A stretch of DNA of 64,000 bases from Gimesia sp. (GCF_040219335.1 NZ_JAVJSQ010000023.1:1-64000), one strand, 5' to 3'; counted from the stretch's first letter, positions 48,606 to 58,761 are shown. The notes: generated by a model not told the origin, from the sequence alone. Translations and numbers: made by a program.

Positions 48606-50100
48606 GCCCCGCCTCCTCTAAAGTCGTGAACAACGCATCCATCGACTGCCGCAACTCACGCGAGCTGGTCTGCCAACTCTCGATCGCCTCGTCCAATGAC
48701 GGTCCCTGATCCATCTCACGGTTACCGTTCGTCGACTCGGGACGAACGTAGAGAGGGATACTCAGATTGTGCTGCTGGCTGCGAATTTCATCGAGCGTAA
48801 CCAGCCGCGAAAATCCCTCCTGGTCTTCATCGCTGTTGTACGCCGAGACGATGCGTTGAATGTGGTCATCGGTCAGGAAACTTTGAGCCCGCTCGCGAGT
48901 GACTTCGCCCACCGCATTGATGAACTGAATCTTGCCTCTCCGTCTCTTGGGTTTCTTCATCCGGCAGACGACGACGCAGGCTTCCATTGGCGAGTTGTAG
49001 AACAGGTTCGGCCCCAGCCCGAGCACGCAGTCGATCACATCGTGCTCGACCAGCTTTTTTCGCATCTCGGTTTCTTCGTTGCGGAACAGCACACCGTGCG
49101 GAAATAGGATCGCACAGCGGCCGGACTTGGATTCGAGGCTTTGAATGATGTGTTGCCAGAAGGCGTAGTCGGCTCGGCCTTGTGGCGGGGTGCCGTAGAT
49201 GTTACGTCCCCAAGGATCGGCACTGAACGCGGCCCGATCCCATTGCTTGATGGAATACGGTGGATTGGCCAGACACACATCAAACTGTTGCAGCCGATCG
49301 CCGCTGACAAACTGTGGGCTGCCCAGCGTATCGGCCCGTTGAATCTGAAAGTCCTCGATACCATGCAGGAAGCAGTTCATCCGGGCGATGGCGGAGGTCA
49401 TCAAGTTTCGCTCCTGCCCGAAAAGTTTGAGCATCCGCCATTCCTTGTTCTGCCGCCGCAGATGGGTCACGCATGACAGCAACATGCCGCCGCTGCCGCA
49501 GGTCGGATCGTAAATCGACTCGCCCGCCTGTGGTTGGAGCAACTCGGTCATCAGATGTACGACAGTGCGGTTCGTGTAAAACTCGGCTGCCGTGTGCCCC
49601 GAATCGTCGGCAAACTTCTTGATCAAGTATTCGTAACCAACGCCGAGTTCATCCTCGGGACAGTTGGCCACCGACAGCATGAGCTTGCTGAAATGCTCGA
49701 TCAGTTCCTTGAGCATGTGATCCGGCAACCGATCCTTGTTGGTCCACTGAGCATCCCCAAAAATGCCAAACAGCTTTTGCGGGTTCGCCGTCTCGATGGA
49801 CCGCATCGCATCCTGAAGCGCCTTGCCGACGTTCTTGCTGACCTGCCGAGTCTGCGACCAGTGAGCGTCCTCGGGAATTTGAAACCGGTGATTCTCCGGG
49901 AACAGAGCATACTGCTCGTCACCGCCGGATTCCTCCAGTGCCAACGCGACTTCCTCGTCATAGACATCGCACAGCCGTTTGTAGAACAGTAGCGGGAAAA
50001 TGAACTGCTTGTAATCCCCCGCGTCGATGTACCCGCGCAGCAATACCGCCGCGCCCCAGAGATAGCTTTCGAGTTGAGATTGGGTGATGTGTTTGTTCAT
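48595..50100 (-). CDS. hsdM: Type I methylase subunit HsdM (copy 1)
   Basis: A 501-residue N6-adenine methyltransferase subunit. The N-terminal helical domain begins QLESYLWGAAVLLRGYID; the SAM-binding motif is YDPTCGSGGML and the catalytic motif NPPY. A TAAEFYTNRTVVHLM segment replaces the usual GEFYTPR. It is about half identical to the second M gene at 50581. Together with the R and S genes it forms the core of the restriction system. Confidence 0.93.
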   Translation of the reverse strand: MNKHITQSQLESYLWGAAVLLRGYIDAGDYKQFIFPLLFYKRLCDVYDEEVALALEESGGDEQYALFPENHRFQIPEDAHWSQTRQVSKNVGKALQDAMRSIETANPQKLFGIFGDAQWTNKDRLPDHMLKELIEHFSKLMLSVANCPEDELGVGYEYLIKKFADDSGHTAAEFYTNRTVVHLMTELLQPQAGESIYDPTCGSGGMLLSCVTHLRRQNKEWRMLKLFGQERNLMTSAIARMNCFLHGIEDFQIQRADTLGSPQFVSGDRLQQFDVCLANPPYSIKQWDRAAFSADPWGRNIYGTPPQGRADYAFWQHIIQSLESKSGRCAILFPHGVLFRNEETEMRKKLVEHDVIDCVLGLGPNLFYNSPMEACVVVCRMKKPKRRRGKIQFINAVGEVTRERAQSFLTDDHIQRIVSAYNSDEDQEGFSRLVTLDEIRSQQHNLSIPLYVRPESTNGNREMDQGPSLDEAIESWQTSSRELRQSMDALFTTLEEAGLGD

Positions 50101-50116
50101 TCGATCTAACTATGAG

Positions 50117-50581
50117 TCACGACAAGAGCGCAACTTTGGTGTTGCGAAGTGCGACGTATTCTTGGGACGTTCGTATCGTCTGAATCCTTTTCTCGTTGTC
50201 TTGAGGAAACACTTCAACGATCATTAGTTTGTCAATGTCTTCGTTTTGCAGTACCAGCCACCATTCCGGCACTGGAGTTCCGTTCTCGAAACCGTCCTCA
50301 TCACCACCTGGAATAAAGGGAGCACGAACAACTGAGTCTGGAGAAGTGGGTGGTTCGATAACGTAGGCAGCAAGAATCGGATCACCAGTTTTGTGTCCAC
50401 CCCAGCCAGTCCAACCCCCCGGCGAGTGACTAAAAAACGTGGGTTCTGAATACTCAACAAGCTCCAAGCGTCCATTTTTACTGCTGTGAAACCAGCAGCC
50501 TTGAAATCGCGCTGGAACTTCATTGGCCGCTTGGAGCGCTAATGCTTCTTCGGCAGTTCCGTTCAATGATTGTCTGGGCAT
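50117..50581 (-). CDS. Small protein of unknown function between the two hsdM genes
   Basis: A 154-residue soluble protein, not recognised. It contains many aromatic residues (WFHSSKNGRLELVEYSEPTF, GGWTGWGGHKTGD), an acidic GGDEDGFENG loop and a C-terminal helical stretch. Its ATG overlaps the stop of the upstream M gene by one base (TGATG), so it is translated with it. A role as a regulator or accessory subunit is possible but unsupported. Confidence 0.75.
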   Translation of the reverse strand: MPRQSLNGTAEEALALQAANEVPARFQGCWFHSSKNGRLELVEYSEPTFFSHSPGGWTGWGGHKTGDPILAAYVIEPPTSPDSVVRAPFIPGGDEDGFENGTPVPEWWLVLQNEDIDKLMIVEVFPQDNEKRIQTIRTSQEYVALRNTKVALLS

Positions 50582-52077
50582 CAAACTAATCCATCCTTAC
50601 CAAGAAGTTCTTTCAATCGATCCTCGGCTTCATACGCTTGTTCCAAACTGGTCTTCAGGTTTGCCATGGCCTCCGCGACGCTGATAGCCTCCTCCTCAAC
50701 AACCGGCTCGACGTAGCGTGGAATGTTGAGGTTGAAGTTGTTCTCCTTGATTTCATCCAGCGAGACCAGCCGTGCGACGCCTTCGACGTCTTCGTGGGCT
50801 TCGTACCACTGATAGATTTGATCGACGTGCTCGGGTAGCAGTTCGTTTTGAGCACGGCCTTTCTTGAACTCGCGGGAGGCGTCAATGATGAGCACTTTTT
50901 TGCGGTACTTGGCCGGTTTGCGTTGCCGGAAGACCATGATGCACGCGGCCAGCCCGGTGCCGTAGAACAGGTTTTGCCCAAGGCCGATGACGGCATCGAG
51001 GCTGTCCATGCCGAGTAGCTTCTTGCGAATCTTCCCTTCGGCCCCCATGCGGAACAGTGCTCCGTGCGGAAGCACAACGGCCATGCGGCCCGATTTGGGA
51101 GCCATTGACATGATCATGTGCTGAACCCAGGCGTAGTCGCCGCTCTTGGCTGGGGGCATCCCGGCGAAGTTGCGGCCGTAAGGATCGCTGGTCCAAACGT
51201 CATCGCCCCACTTTTCGAGCGAGAAGGGCGGATTGGCGATCACGCAATCAAACGTGGCAAGGCTATCGCCAGTGTGGAAGGCCGGCTGTCGGAGGGTGTC
51301 GCCGCGCACAACCTGGAAGTCTTCCACGCCATGCAGGAACAGATTCATGCGGGCGATGGCCGAAGTGGTCAGATTCTTCTCCTGGCCGAACAGTTTTCCC
51401 CAGAGGGTTTTGATGTTGCCACCCGCCTCGCGAACGTGATGAATCGCCTCGATCAGCATACCTCCGGTCCCGCAGGCCGGATCATAGATCGTTTCGCTTT
51501 CACGGGGATCGAGGATACGAGCCATCAGGTTGACCACGCTTCGTGGGGTGTAAAACTCCCCCGCCTTTTTATTGGTGGCGTCAGCGAACTTCTTGATCAG
51601 GTACTCATAGGACTGTCCGAGTACATCGGCGCGGGCGGCTTTGTTGCCTAGCGGTAACTTGGAGAAGTGTTCGATCAGGTCGCAGAGCAACGCATCGGAT
51701 AGACGGTCTTTGTTGGTCCATTGAGCGTCGCCGAAAATGCCGTACAGCGTATCGGGGTTGGCTTTCTCGATTTCGCGCATCGCCCGTCCCAGGGCTTTGC
51801 CGACGTTGGTGGTCTTTTTGCGGACATCGTCCCAGTGGCAATCGTCCGGAATTTGAAAGCGGTGGTTCTCTGGGAACAGGGCGTATTGTCGATCCCCGTC
51901 TGATTCTTCCAGGGCATCAGCAAGTTCTTCATCGTAGACATCGGAGATACGCTTGAAAAAGAGTAGCGGGAAGATGAACGTTTTGAAATCAGCAGCGTCA
52001 ACTGGTCCACGAAGAATGTTTGCGGCTTCCCAGAGGTGATTCGACAGTTGATTCAGTTCCAGCCCGTCTTCGCTCAT
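50581..52077 (-). CDS. hsdM: Type I methylase subunit HsdM (copy 2)
   Basis: A second N6-adenine methylase subunit of about 498 residues. It has the SAM motif YDPACGTGGML, the canonical GEFYTPRSVV segment and the catalytic motif NPPF, so it appears active. It is first in the operon and is paralogous to the other M gene. The start could be the ATG at 52077 or a GTG at 52089; neither has a strong ribosome site. One operon with one S but two different M subunits is unusual. Confidence 0.92.
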   Translation of the reverse strand: MSEDGLELNQLSNHLWEAANILRGPVDAADFKTFIFPLLFFKRISDVYDEELADALEESDGDRQYALFPENHRFQIPDDCHWDDVRKKTTNVGKALGRAMREIEKANPDTLYGIFGDAQWTNKDRLSDALLCDLIEHFSKLPLGNKAARADVLGQSYEYLIKKFADATNKKAGEFYTPRSVVNLMARILDPRESETIYDPACGTGGMLIEAIHHVREAGGNIKTLWGKLFGQEKNLTTSAIARMNLFLHGVEDFQVVRGDTLRQPAFHTGDSLATFDCVIANPPFSLEKWGDDVWTSDPYGRNFAGMPPAKSGDYAWVQHMIMSMAPKSGRMAVVLPHGALFRMGAEGKIRKKLLGMDSLDAVIGLGQNLFYGTGLAACIMVFRQRKPAKYRKKVLIIDASREFKKGRAQNELLPEHVDQIYQWYEAHEDVEGVARLVSLDEIKENNFNLNIPRYVEPVVEEEAISVAEAMANLKTSLEQAYEAEDRLKELLGKDGLV

Positions 52078-52540
52078 AAATTGCTTCACTTAGCTTGCTT
52101 ACTGTATGATAATGTGGATGAAGATTTCTCAATCTCACCTAGAAACGTATTCAAATCTTGTCTTATGAACACTCAATATCCATTGGCAGGATTTCGGTGC
52201 ATACTGGTTTTTCTTTGTTTAGCCCTTCCAAAAAGGGGGGTTTGAGGAGTCCAAGAACCTCAGCGCCTTCCGACTTTATCACATTCTCACTGACTTTTTC
52301 ATCCGACTAGGCTCCCAATAAATGTAACCCGTTTCGGACACTATCATTTTGTTCCTTAGTCTATCAAAGTCTGCAACAAATCGAAACAGACCGATCATCG
52401 ATTTGGAGGGGAAAGAACGGCGTATGAGTACAGTGGGACAGATAATGTCTACCTACCTTGCCCATGTCCGGTAATGGATCTGATGAGACAATTATGTAGC
52501 CAATTTAGTCAAAAGTCGCCTTGTGAATAATTGCTGATCC
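52078..52540. other. Promoter region of the restriction operon
   Basis: About 460 bases between hsdM2 and the end of the helicase gene, both on the minus strand. It should hold the promoter for the R-M operon, but no convincing promoter boxes are visible. A weak hairpin, CCCTT/AAGGG, lies around 52220-52240 and might end the helicase transcript. Confidence 0.35.
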
Positions 52541-55500
52541 TTACCGTAGCGTTGCCATGACGCCGGCAAGTGGAAAGTGAATCCACGTAGATTCAATAAC
52601 TTCTCCCGCCGATGTCATCACTTCACGATATGCGGCGATTTGTTCCGCAAATTGAGCAGCCTTCGCAGCGCAATGCTGTCGTCGTATGGGCGCACTTTTG
52701 TGGTCAATTATTACTACTTTGCCGCTTGGAAGTTGTAGCACCAGATCGATCGTGCCATTCCAGTCTCCGCCGGCAGCCCGGGGGCCGCTCGCGGCTACTT
52801 CGACATGCCAAAACGCCCCGGGATATTGCTCCTTAACCCACTGACAAAACCTTTCACCGGAAGAAACGAGGACCGAAGGTGCAAGAATACCGGTTACCGA
52901 GAATGCAGAAAGACAACGTTCTGCCACGAGTATTTTCGCACTATCGGACAGCGATAGCATTGATGGAAGGGCGGCGAGATAGCTGTGCACCGCGTCGCCG
53001 ATAGCAGCATACTGATCCTCATCTGCTCCCGTTGGGAAATGTGACGGTCCTGGCAGATCCTCAGTTTCAAACGTGGTATCCCCTGATTCTATAGTAGCTT
53101 GGCTGGGAGAATGAAAGCGGGGAGCAAATTCCGGGGGATTTGTGATTCCAGACAACGCCAGCCAGCGTTCTTTGTGTTTTGTGTCGAAGCGACAGTTGTC
53201 GATCATATCGGCATCAAGTCGTCGCACGACGAGCGTCGTGTCAATTCCGTCCAGTTCGTGTTCGCCTTCGCCGAGACTGCAGTCGAGCAAGACATCTACG
53301 GAGTCGAGCTTTGCTAGCCAGGCGTATTTATTGTCTCGATGTGCAAACACGAGCTTCTGCCTCGCTCGCGTGCATCCCACATAAAGGAGCCGCAGATTCT
53401 CGTTAGTCTCACGAATAGTTTGCGCTTGCCCCTCAGGCGAGACCAAAGCGTCATCCTCAAGACCGCTCCCGTTACGTAGCCCACCGAATGGACCATCGGT
53501 TTTACTAAAGGGCCACGTCCAAGATCGCAGCGTCCGCCCTGACAGTGGTGATTCATTACCTTCACCGCCACCTGTAACAACAGGCGACCACATGTCGGGA
53601 GATCGGTCGGAGTTCAGTCCACTCAATACAACGACTGGCCATTCGAGTCCCTTGGCTGAATGGTAAGTCATCAGAGTTACGGCGTCGTGTCCCTGCGGTG
53701 GGTAGCGAAGATCGAGTTCATCTGCCTGGAGCTGTTCGAGATACAGAATAAATCCACTTAAGGTCGCCGCTTGACCACTGTCTAGTGCTACTTCCTCATA
53801 TTCGTGTACATGTCGGAGCATGGAGTCGAGGTTCGAGCATCGACGTGCGGGATCACCCCATCGTTGGACGAGTATCGGTAAATCGAGTGATTCAATGACT
53901 TGTTGAACAATTACAGTTGGCGAGAGGAGCGATCGATCAATCTTTTCAATGCGAGAAAATCTTGCGTCGTCGCTCCAGGGGATGTAGCTATCAGGCGACA
54001 ACTCATCTTCATCACCGTCCTGCGAGTTATGAACAGCCTGCAGACGCTCTCTAATCCAGTCTGGTGTGTCCTTTTCTGGGTCGCCCAACAGATGAAGTAT
54101 CGTTGCTGCAGCAAGCGAGTCAGTACGGTCGGCGACTAATCGCAGACCAGCCAGGACAATTGCCCCTTCCCGCGTGGATAATAATCCGGGGCTTTCAAGC
54201 AGATAGGGAATCCCAAGGCAATCAAAAGCGGTGGCGACGGGTGGCAGCAACCTGTTCGTTCGTTCAATAACCACAATATCCCCAAATCGAACTCCTTCTC
54301 TCTTTAACTTCGCGATTCCACAGGCAAGTGCTGTAGCGTCGTCCGTTTGATTCCGCGTGTCGTACACCCATCGCTCAACTCCACGCGATTGGGCCGGCCT
54401 CTTCGGATTCTGTTTGGCATCTGTTCCAAATATCGGCTCGAACAATACACTAACCAACTGAACCAGGCCACGTTGGCTGCGGTAGTTGTCGGGAAGTTCA
54501 GTCCGTGTGGCGTCGGATGAATTGTTCCAGATGTCGTCGACCAACTCTGGGTCTGTATCGCGAAAGCCATAAATCGCCTGCTTTGGATCACCGACCCAGC
54601 GGTTCCGCGGTGAGAATTGTCGTAATTGCTGGAAGATTGCGAGTTGCAATGGATTGGTGTCCTGGAATTCATCAACCAGGACAAGGTCGAAGTCTTCAGC
54701 TAAACGAGCGGCGAGAGTTTCATTCTCAAGAAGTCGCAGCAATAGAATTTCAAGGTCAGTAAAGTCAACCAGGCCGCGTTCCATTTTGTATTCCGTGTAT
54801 TGCGACTCAAGACGAATCGTTTCCTGGGCCAGAAGTGACGAGAATTCTCTAATATCCGACTGTAACTTAGTATTCTGCCGCACTTGGGATGCATGGTTTC
54901 TCAACCCATCAAGCATTCCATCGGCACCTGAAGTCGTGCCGGCTTTAATTCGGCTTGCAAACAGGTAGCTGCCCCAAAGCGGTATCTGTTTGGACTTGAG
55001 TTGGCGGAGCTTCTGTCGCGCACCGTTCGTGTTTTTCTGCGTGTCGTTGACCAGTGCGTCAATGTTCGTCAATGCCTGTTCGGCGAGGTCATACAATTGA
55101 TCAATCGGCGTTTCAGATCCAGAAATTCCAGAGGGCGCAAGGAGCTCGCAAACGCGGTCGGCACTGACCGCCATTTGAGAAGTAAAGTCGTCATTGCTGA
55201 TCACATTGCCTCGCTTTGCCGCAAGCAGATCCAGGATACGACGATGAAGGTCTGTAATTCCCAGTCGCTTGGCGCGGTCAGCGAAAGGTTGCCAGGCTGT
55301 GAGCGGTATGTTGCCAAGCAAATCGCTCAGTGCCCGGTCACTTGCGATTTCAGTGACGACTTCAAGTCGTGGTGACAACCCCATCTCGATTGCATACCGG
55401 GACAAGAGCCGGTGTGCCACGCTGTGCACCGTACCGATGGCTGCAAGATCCAGCCGATCGGCATTTCGGTGTGCTACCGCTTGCTCATCGGTTGCTGAAA

Positions 55501-55672
55501 GTAATTGAGCCTGAATTCTTCCTTTGAGTTCAGCAGCTGCCTTCTTCGTAAATGTTGTTGCCAGAATTCGTGCTGGGTCTAATCCCCCTGAAACTGCATT
55601 GGCAACTGTTTTACAAAGATCGGTCGTTTTACCTGACCCAGCACCTGCGCGGACGAGTTCAAGTAACTGCAT
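52541..55672 (-). CDS. AddA-like UvrD helicase-nuclease
   Basis: A 1,043-residue superfamily 1A helicase with a C-terminal nuclease. Motifs in order: Walker A AGAGSGKT (9-16), ATTFTKKAAAELKGRI, DEFQDTNPLQ (Walker B), WVGDPKQAIYGFRDTD, LPDNYRSQRGL, TYHSAKGLEWPVV and LYVGCTRARQKL. The C-terminal PD-(D/E)xK nuclease has GDAVHSYLAAL, GTIDLVL and VVIIDHKSA. This is the AddA plan, but slightly shorter than usual (about 1,200). The ATG at 55672 overlaps the upstream gene's stop (TAATG), so the two subunits are coupled. It probably resects double-stranded ends; a role in defence is inferred from position. Confidence 0.9.
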   Translation of the reverse strand: MQLLELVRAGAGSGKTTDLCKTVANAVSGGLDPARILATTFTKKAAAELKGRIQAQLLSATDEQAVAHRNADRLDLAAIGTVHSVAHRLLSRYAIEMGLSPRLEVVTEIASDRALSDLLGNIPLTAWQPFADRAKRLGITDLHRRILDLLAAKRGNVISNDDFTSQMAVSADRVCELLAPSGISGSETPIDQLYDLAEQALTNIDALVNDTQKNTNGARQKLRQLKSKQIPLWGSYLFASRIKAGTTSGADGMLDGLRNHASQVRQNTKLQSDIREFSSLLAQETIRLESQYTEYKMERGLVDFTDLEILLLRLLENETLAARLAEDFDLVLVDEFQDTNPLQLAIFQQLRQFSPRNRWVGDPKQAIYGFRDTDPELVDDIWNNSSDATRTELPDNYRSQRGLVQLVSVLFEPIFGTDAKQNPKRPAQSRGVERWVYDTRNQTDDATALACGIAKLKREGVRFGDIVVIERTNRLLPPVATAFDCLGIPYLLESPGLLSTREGAIVLAGLRLVADRTDSLAAATILHLLGDPEKDTPDWIRERLQAVHNSQDGDEDELSPDSYIPWSDDARFSRIEKIDRSLLSPTVIVQQVIESLDLPILVQRWGDPARRCSNLDSMLRHVHEYEEVALDSGQAATLSGFILYLEQLQADELDLRYPPQGHDAVTLMTYHSAKGLEWPVVVLSGLNSDRSPDMWSPVVTGGGEGNESPLSGRTLRSWTWPFSKTDGPFGGLRNGSGLEDDALVSPEGQAQTIRETNENLRLLYVGCTRARQKLVFAHRDNKYAWLAKLDSVDVLLDCSLGEGEHELDGIDTTLVVRRLDADMIDNCRFDTKHKERWLALSGITNPPEFAPRFHSPSQATIESGDTTFETEDLPGPSHFPTGADEDQYAAIGDAVHSYLAALPSMLSLSDSAKILVAERCLSAFSVTGILAPSVLVSSGERFCQWVKEQYPGAFWHVEVAASGPRAAGGDWNGTIDLVLQLPSGKVVIIDHKSAPIRRQHCAAKAAQFAEQIAAYREVMTSAGEVIESTWIHFPLAGVMATLR

Positions 55673-58359
55673 TATGTTATCTCCTGAATTCCGCAGATGC
55701 TCTTGAAATTGCAATACTTGCAAACGGATTGAGTTTGGTTGTCTTTGAGATTTGTCTCCAGCACGATTGTTGCGCCATCAGGCCATTCGGAAGACTCTTG
55801 CAGGGGACGTGCCGGAACAGGGGCATCGGTTGTCAACCAGTCGTCCGCCTTACCGATCGCATCCGAAAATTGCTGCCAAACCATTTGAATAGCTGGTGCA
55901 TTGATGACCGCACGATTACCATCGCCCAAGACTGGGCTTTCCGATGGTGTATATAGCAGTCCGTCAGAGAGCACTAGATAGGCAACACCCGGAAACCGGC
56001 CGCTTGCTGTCGATCTGCCATAAGCGTAGGTTGCAAGCTGAACCGCCTTACCGTCCTCTATCAACGAATAATACTTGGAACGGCCACCGTACTTGAAATC
56101 GATAACGGCCTCTTCGCCATCTGCTCGTTGTGCAACACAATCAATCCAGCCATTCAACGATTTACCAAACGCATCGCCTGACAATTCAACCTCAATGCCA
56201 GTAATTCGATAACCGCCACTGGCTAGTGCGCCGACGAATACACGCGTCGCGTTCTCAATCTCACTGCGGAGCTGTTGACACTCAAAGTATTTGCCTGGCT
56301 GAGCAAGCGGGGCCGCATCGAGGGGAAGTCTTTCGTCGAATATTGCGACGACGGCAGCAACGGCGTCTTCAACCGCTGGCAGATCGCCACCCGCTCCGAA
56401 TACGTGTTCAAGAACACTATGGCAGAAAGTTCCCTTGAGCTGGAAATCTGCTGGAAGTTCGGCGATGGGACTGGGCCGCAGTTTGGCCTGGTAGGTTAAT
56501 GTCCATTTCAATGGGCAGCTGAGCCGATCTTGGAGCGCAGTTGCCGAGACAGTCTCGCGGTCACGCAGCAGTTTCGCAGGGATGTTCCAGAGAGGGCGTG
56601 GCGGTTGCGGTGGTTGAATATCAACGTCCTGACATTCAAATATGAACGGAGCGAGGGCTGCTGTTTCGTCATCCGCGATCAGGTCCTCAATGACCAACGG
56701 CTGTTCGACGTCTTGCTCTGGAAGGGTCTCACGAATCGCCAACCAGATGGGATGCCAGCGTTTCTCAAGGTCCTGAGGTAGCAACACTGCGAGGAATGCT
56801 TCTTTAACAAAGCTGTAGCCATGTGCTTCGGCAGAACGCAAGGTTGACAATGCATGGCTGCCGTCGTCTAGATCGATCCCCGCATCGCGCAGTTCACGAA
56901 GTTGATTTGTTGACCAGCGCGAACCGGTTGTGTCCCCCGTGCCTAAGCCTAGCCAGATAAGTCGATCACATGGCCCAGAAATTTCTGCGAGTGAGCGTAC
57001 GCGGATTGGACCGCCTTGCGCTTCGATACAAGATGTCGTTTCAACGCCGTTGGCGAGAGCTTCTTCCATAAGGCGGGCCAGTTGCGGATCAGAGAGTAAA
57101 ATCCCCTGACTTTCGGCCAACTCCCCCAGCAATGATGCCTGACCTGCCGCAATCTGGAATGCGTTAATCAACTCGGTATTCGAATCAGCGTCTCTCGCTA
57201 GCAATGCAACTTGCCCGGAAGCCCACTGGGAAACTAGGGCACAGCGTGATCGTATTAAGCGTGACGGAGCATCGGTTCCTCTTGGAGTCCGGTCGCAAAA
57301 CAACCACGCATCAAGACGTTTGCGAAGTTTGTGTTCAGGATCATTCTCTGCTTCGCAGAGTTCCTTTACCGCTTTTTCCCACTGGCTGCTTCCAAGGCCC
57401 GGTTCCTCTGTCAGAGCGTTTGCTAATATTGAAGCGGCTTTTCGCGGAAGCGGCAGAATGGGCAGTGTCAGAAAGTCGAGCAATGCTTGTGGATCAACCG
57501 GTTCCCAGCAAAGAGCAAGACTCAATGGCAGGACTTGCAGAACCGGGTGTGCTCGTGACCATGATGTTGCTCCGGTGGTTGGCAGCCCAATTCGGTTGAG
57601 GCATGCGTCGAGACGCGATGCCAGATCGTCATCTTCACAACAAATAACCGTGGTCGGTAATTTGTCTGGAGCCAACGCCAGAACGGCAGCAACGAACTCT
57701 ACCGACGCGGATGCACTTCGAGTGTGAACATAACGAAAGGTTGAGTCTTGTTCAATTTCTGCAGCTGGGCCACCACGCACGACGGTTTGAGCCGAATACA
57801 ATGCAGATCCTTCAGCAGCATGAGGTTGTAGCTCCGGCGGCTCAACAACTGTTAGTTCAGCAAGAACCTTGCGCCACAATGACGGCCATGTATCTGGCGC
57901 ATCATGCAGTACACAACGATGAGGCGGTAGAACCTGTCCTGCCTGCAGGGCATCAAGCACTCGCTGCAAGCGTTCGGCTTCACCGGGGAATGTCATAGTA
58001 CGCCCGGTTACTGCTCTGGCAAGGTCACGAACAACATCAGGGAGCGATTCCGAATCAACTTCATCCCAACCTGACATAAGCAACTCATCTCGCCGTGCAA
58101 GAAGTTCAGAGGCTGTTGCCCAGCGATCAGCCTTCATACTGGCGGTGATTACAGACTCGGTTACCGTATCGAGTGCAGCCGCGTACTCAGTGATTCGATC
58201 TGCCTTGTGGATCGGAGGGACCGGAAGTCCTAACTGCGTTTCAAGCCATTTCAGTAAGGTTTCTGGGCCACCATGAAAATCATTAACTGATCGACGCATC
58301 CACTCAGGTGAAATTACTCTGGAGGTAAGCCGAACCGCTAATTGTGTGTGTTCTAGCAT
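55672..58359 (-). CDS. AddB-like nuclease subunit with Fe-S cysteines, no Walker motif
   Basis: An 895-residue partner of the downstream AddA-like protein. The C-terminal nuclease has a histidine motif TFCHSVLEHVF (His647), Asp740 in GWID and Asp754-x-Lys756 in VIDFK. Four cysteines, Cys615 (SCPLKW) and C880-x2-C883-x5-C889 (CKYCNFKSIC), match the iron-sulfur staple of AddB. No ATP-binding motif is visible in the N-terminal half, and the protein is about 270 residues shorter than typical AddB. The gene order B then A, with TAATG overlap, mirrors addBA. Confidence 0.82.
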   Translation of the reverse strand: MLEHTQLAVRLTSRVISPEWMRRSVNDFHGGPETLLKWLETQLGLPVPPIHKADRITEYAAALDTVTESVITASMKADRWATASELLARRDELLMSGWDEVDSESLPDVVRDLARAVTGRTMTFPGEAERLQRVLDALQAGQVLPPHRCVLHDAPDTWPSLWRKVLAELTVVEPPELQPHAAEGSALYSAQTVVRGGPAAEIEQDSTFRYVHTRSASASVEFVAAVLALAPDKLPTTVICCEDDDLASRLDACLNRIGLPTTGATSWSRAHPVLQVLPLSLALCWEPVDPQALLDFLTLPILPLPRKAASILANALTEEPGLGSSQWEKAVKELCEAENDPEHKLRKRLDAWLFCDRTPRGTDAPSRLIRSRCALVSQWASGQVALLARDADSNTELINAFQIAAGQASLLGELAESQGILLSDPQLARLMEEALANGVETTSCIEAQGGPIRVRSLAEISGPCDRLIWLGLGTGDTTGSRWSTNQLRELRDAGIDLDDGSHALSTLRSAEAHGYSFVKEAFLAVLLPQDLEKRWHPIWLAIRETLPEQDVEQPLVIEDLIADDETAALAPFIFECQDVDIQPPQPPRPLWNIPAKLLRDRETVSATALQDRLSCPLKWTLTYQAKLRPSPIAELPADFQLKGTFCHSVLEHVFGAGGDLPAVEDAVAAVVAIFDERLPLDAAPLAQPGKYFECQQLRSEIENATRVFVGALASGGYRITGIEVELSGDAFGKSLNGWIDCVAQRADGEEAVIDFKYGGRSKYYSLIEDGKAVQLATYAYGRSTASGRFPGVAYLVLSDGLLYTPSESPVLGDGNRAVINAPAIQMVWQQFSDAIGKADDWLTTDAPVPARPLQESSEWPDGATIVLETNLKDNQTQSVCKYCNFKSICGIQEIT

Positions 58360-58661
58360 GTGTTGTGGCCTTTAAGTTATATGAACTGGTTGCCAGTACG
58401 GTTCAATCGTTTAACAATCTATCAAAGTCTTCAGTTAATGGAAATCGACAAAGGGAATAACTGCTGAAACCAATGAAAATAGCTCCATTATGGATATTTT
58501 TTGACTTGATAGATCAACTGGAACCACATCCAACATGTGGTTTATTCATAAGCGAGAATGTATCTGCGTGCTTAGCAAACACTAAATTATTCCGGTTTCC
58601 GTGTCACAATACATGAAGGCAACGCCTTTAACTATCAGTGATCGGTACCGATGTTTTCAAC
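58360..58661. other. Divergent intergenic region with inverted repeat
   Basis: Between the AddB-like gene and the + strand small gene. It contains the 8-base inverted repeat AACCACAT (58522-58529) / ATGTGGTT (58535-58542) with a 5-base loop. This could be an operator or a weak terminator. TTGATAGATCAA at about 58505-58516 is another short dyad. Confidence 0.4.
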
Positions 58662-58710
58662 CGCCCTGGAACAGTCTCTCTCAAGTCTGTTTCAGGGCGT
58701 TTTTTATTTC
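58662..58710 (+). terminator. Intrinsic-terminator-like hairpin (element 1)
   Basis: CGCCCTG pairs with CAGGGCG, reinforced by AACAG/CTGTT, followed by TTTTTTATTT. A very similar sequence recurs at 61095. It lies just before a small gene, like a leader attenuator. Confidence 0.8.
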
Positions 58711-58761
58711 CAGACCGTTAACTCGAACAGTCCATGTCCCCTGTTCTTAGAAAGGAGCGGT

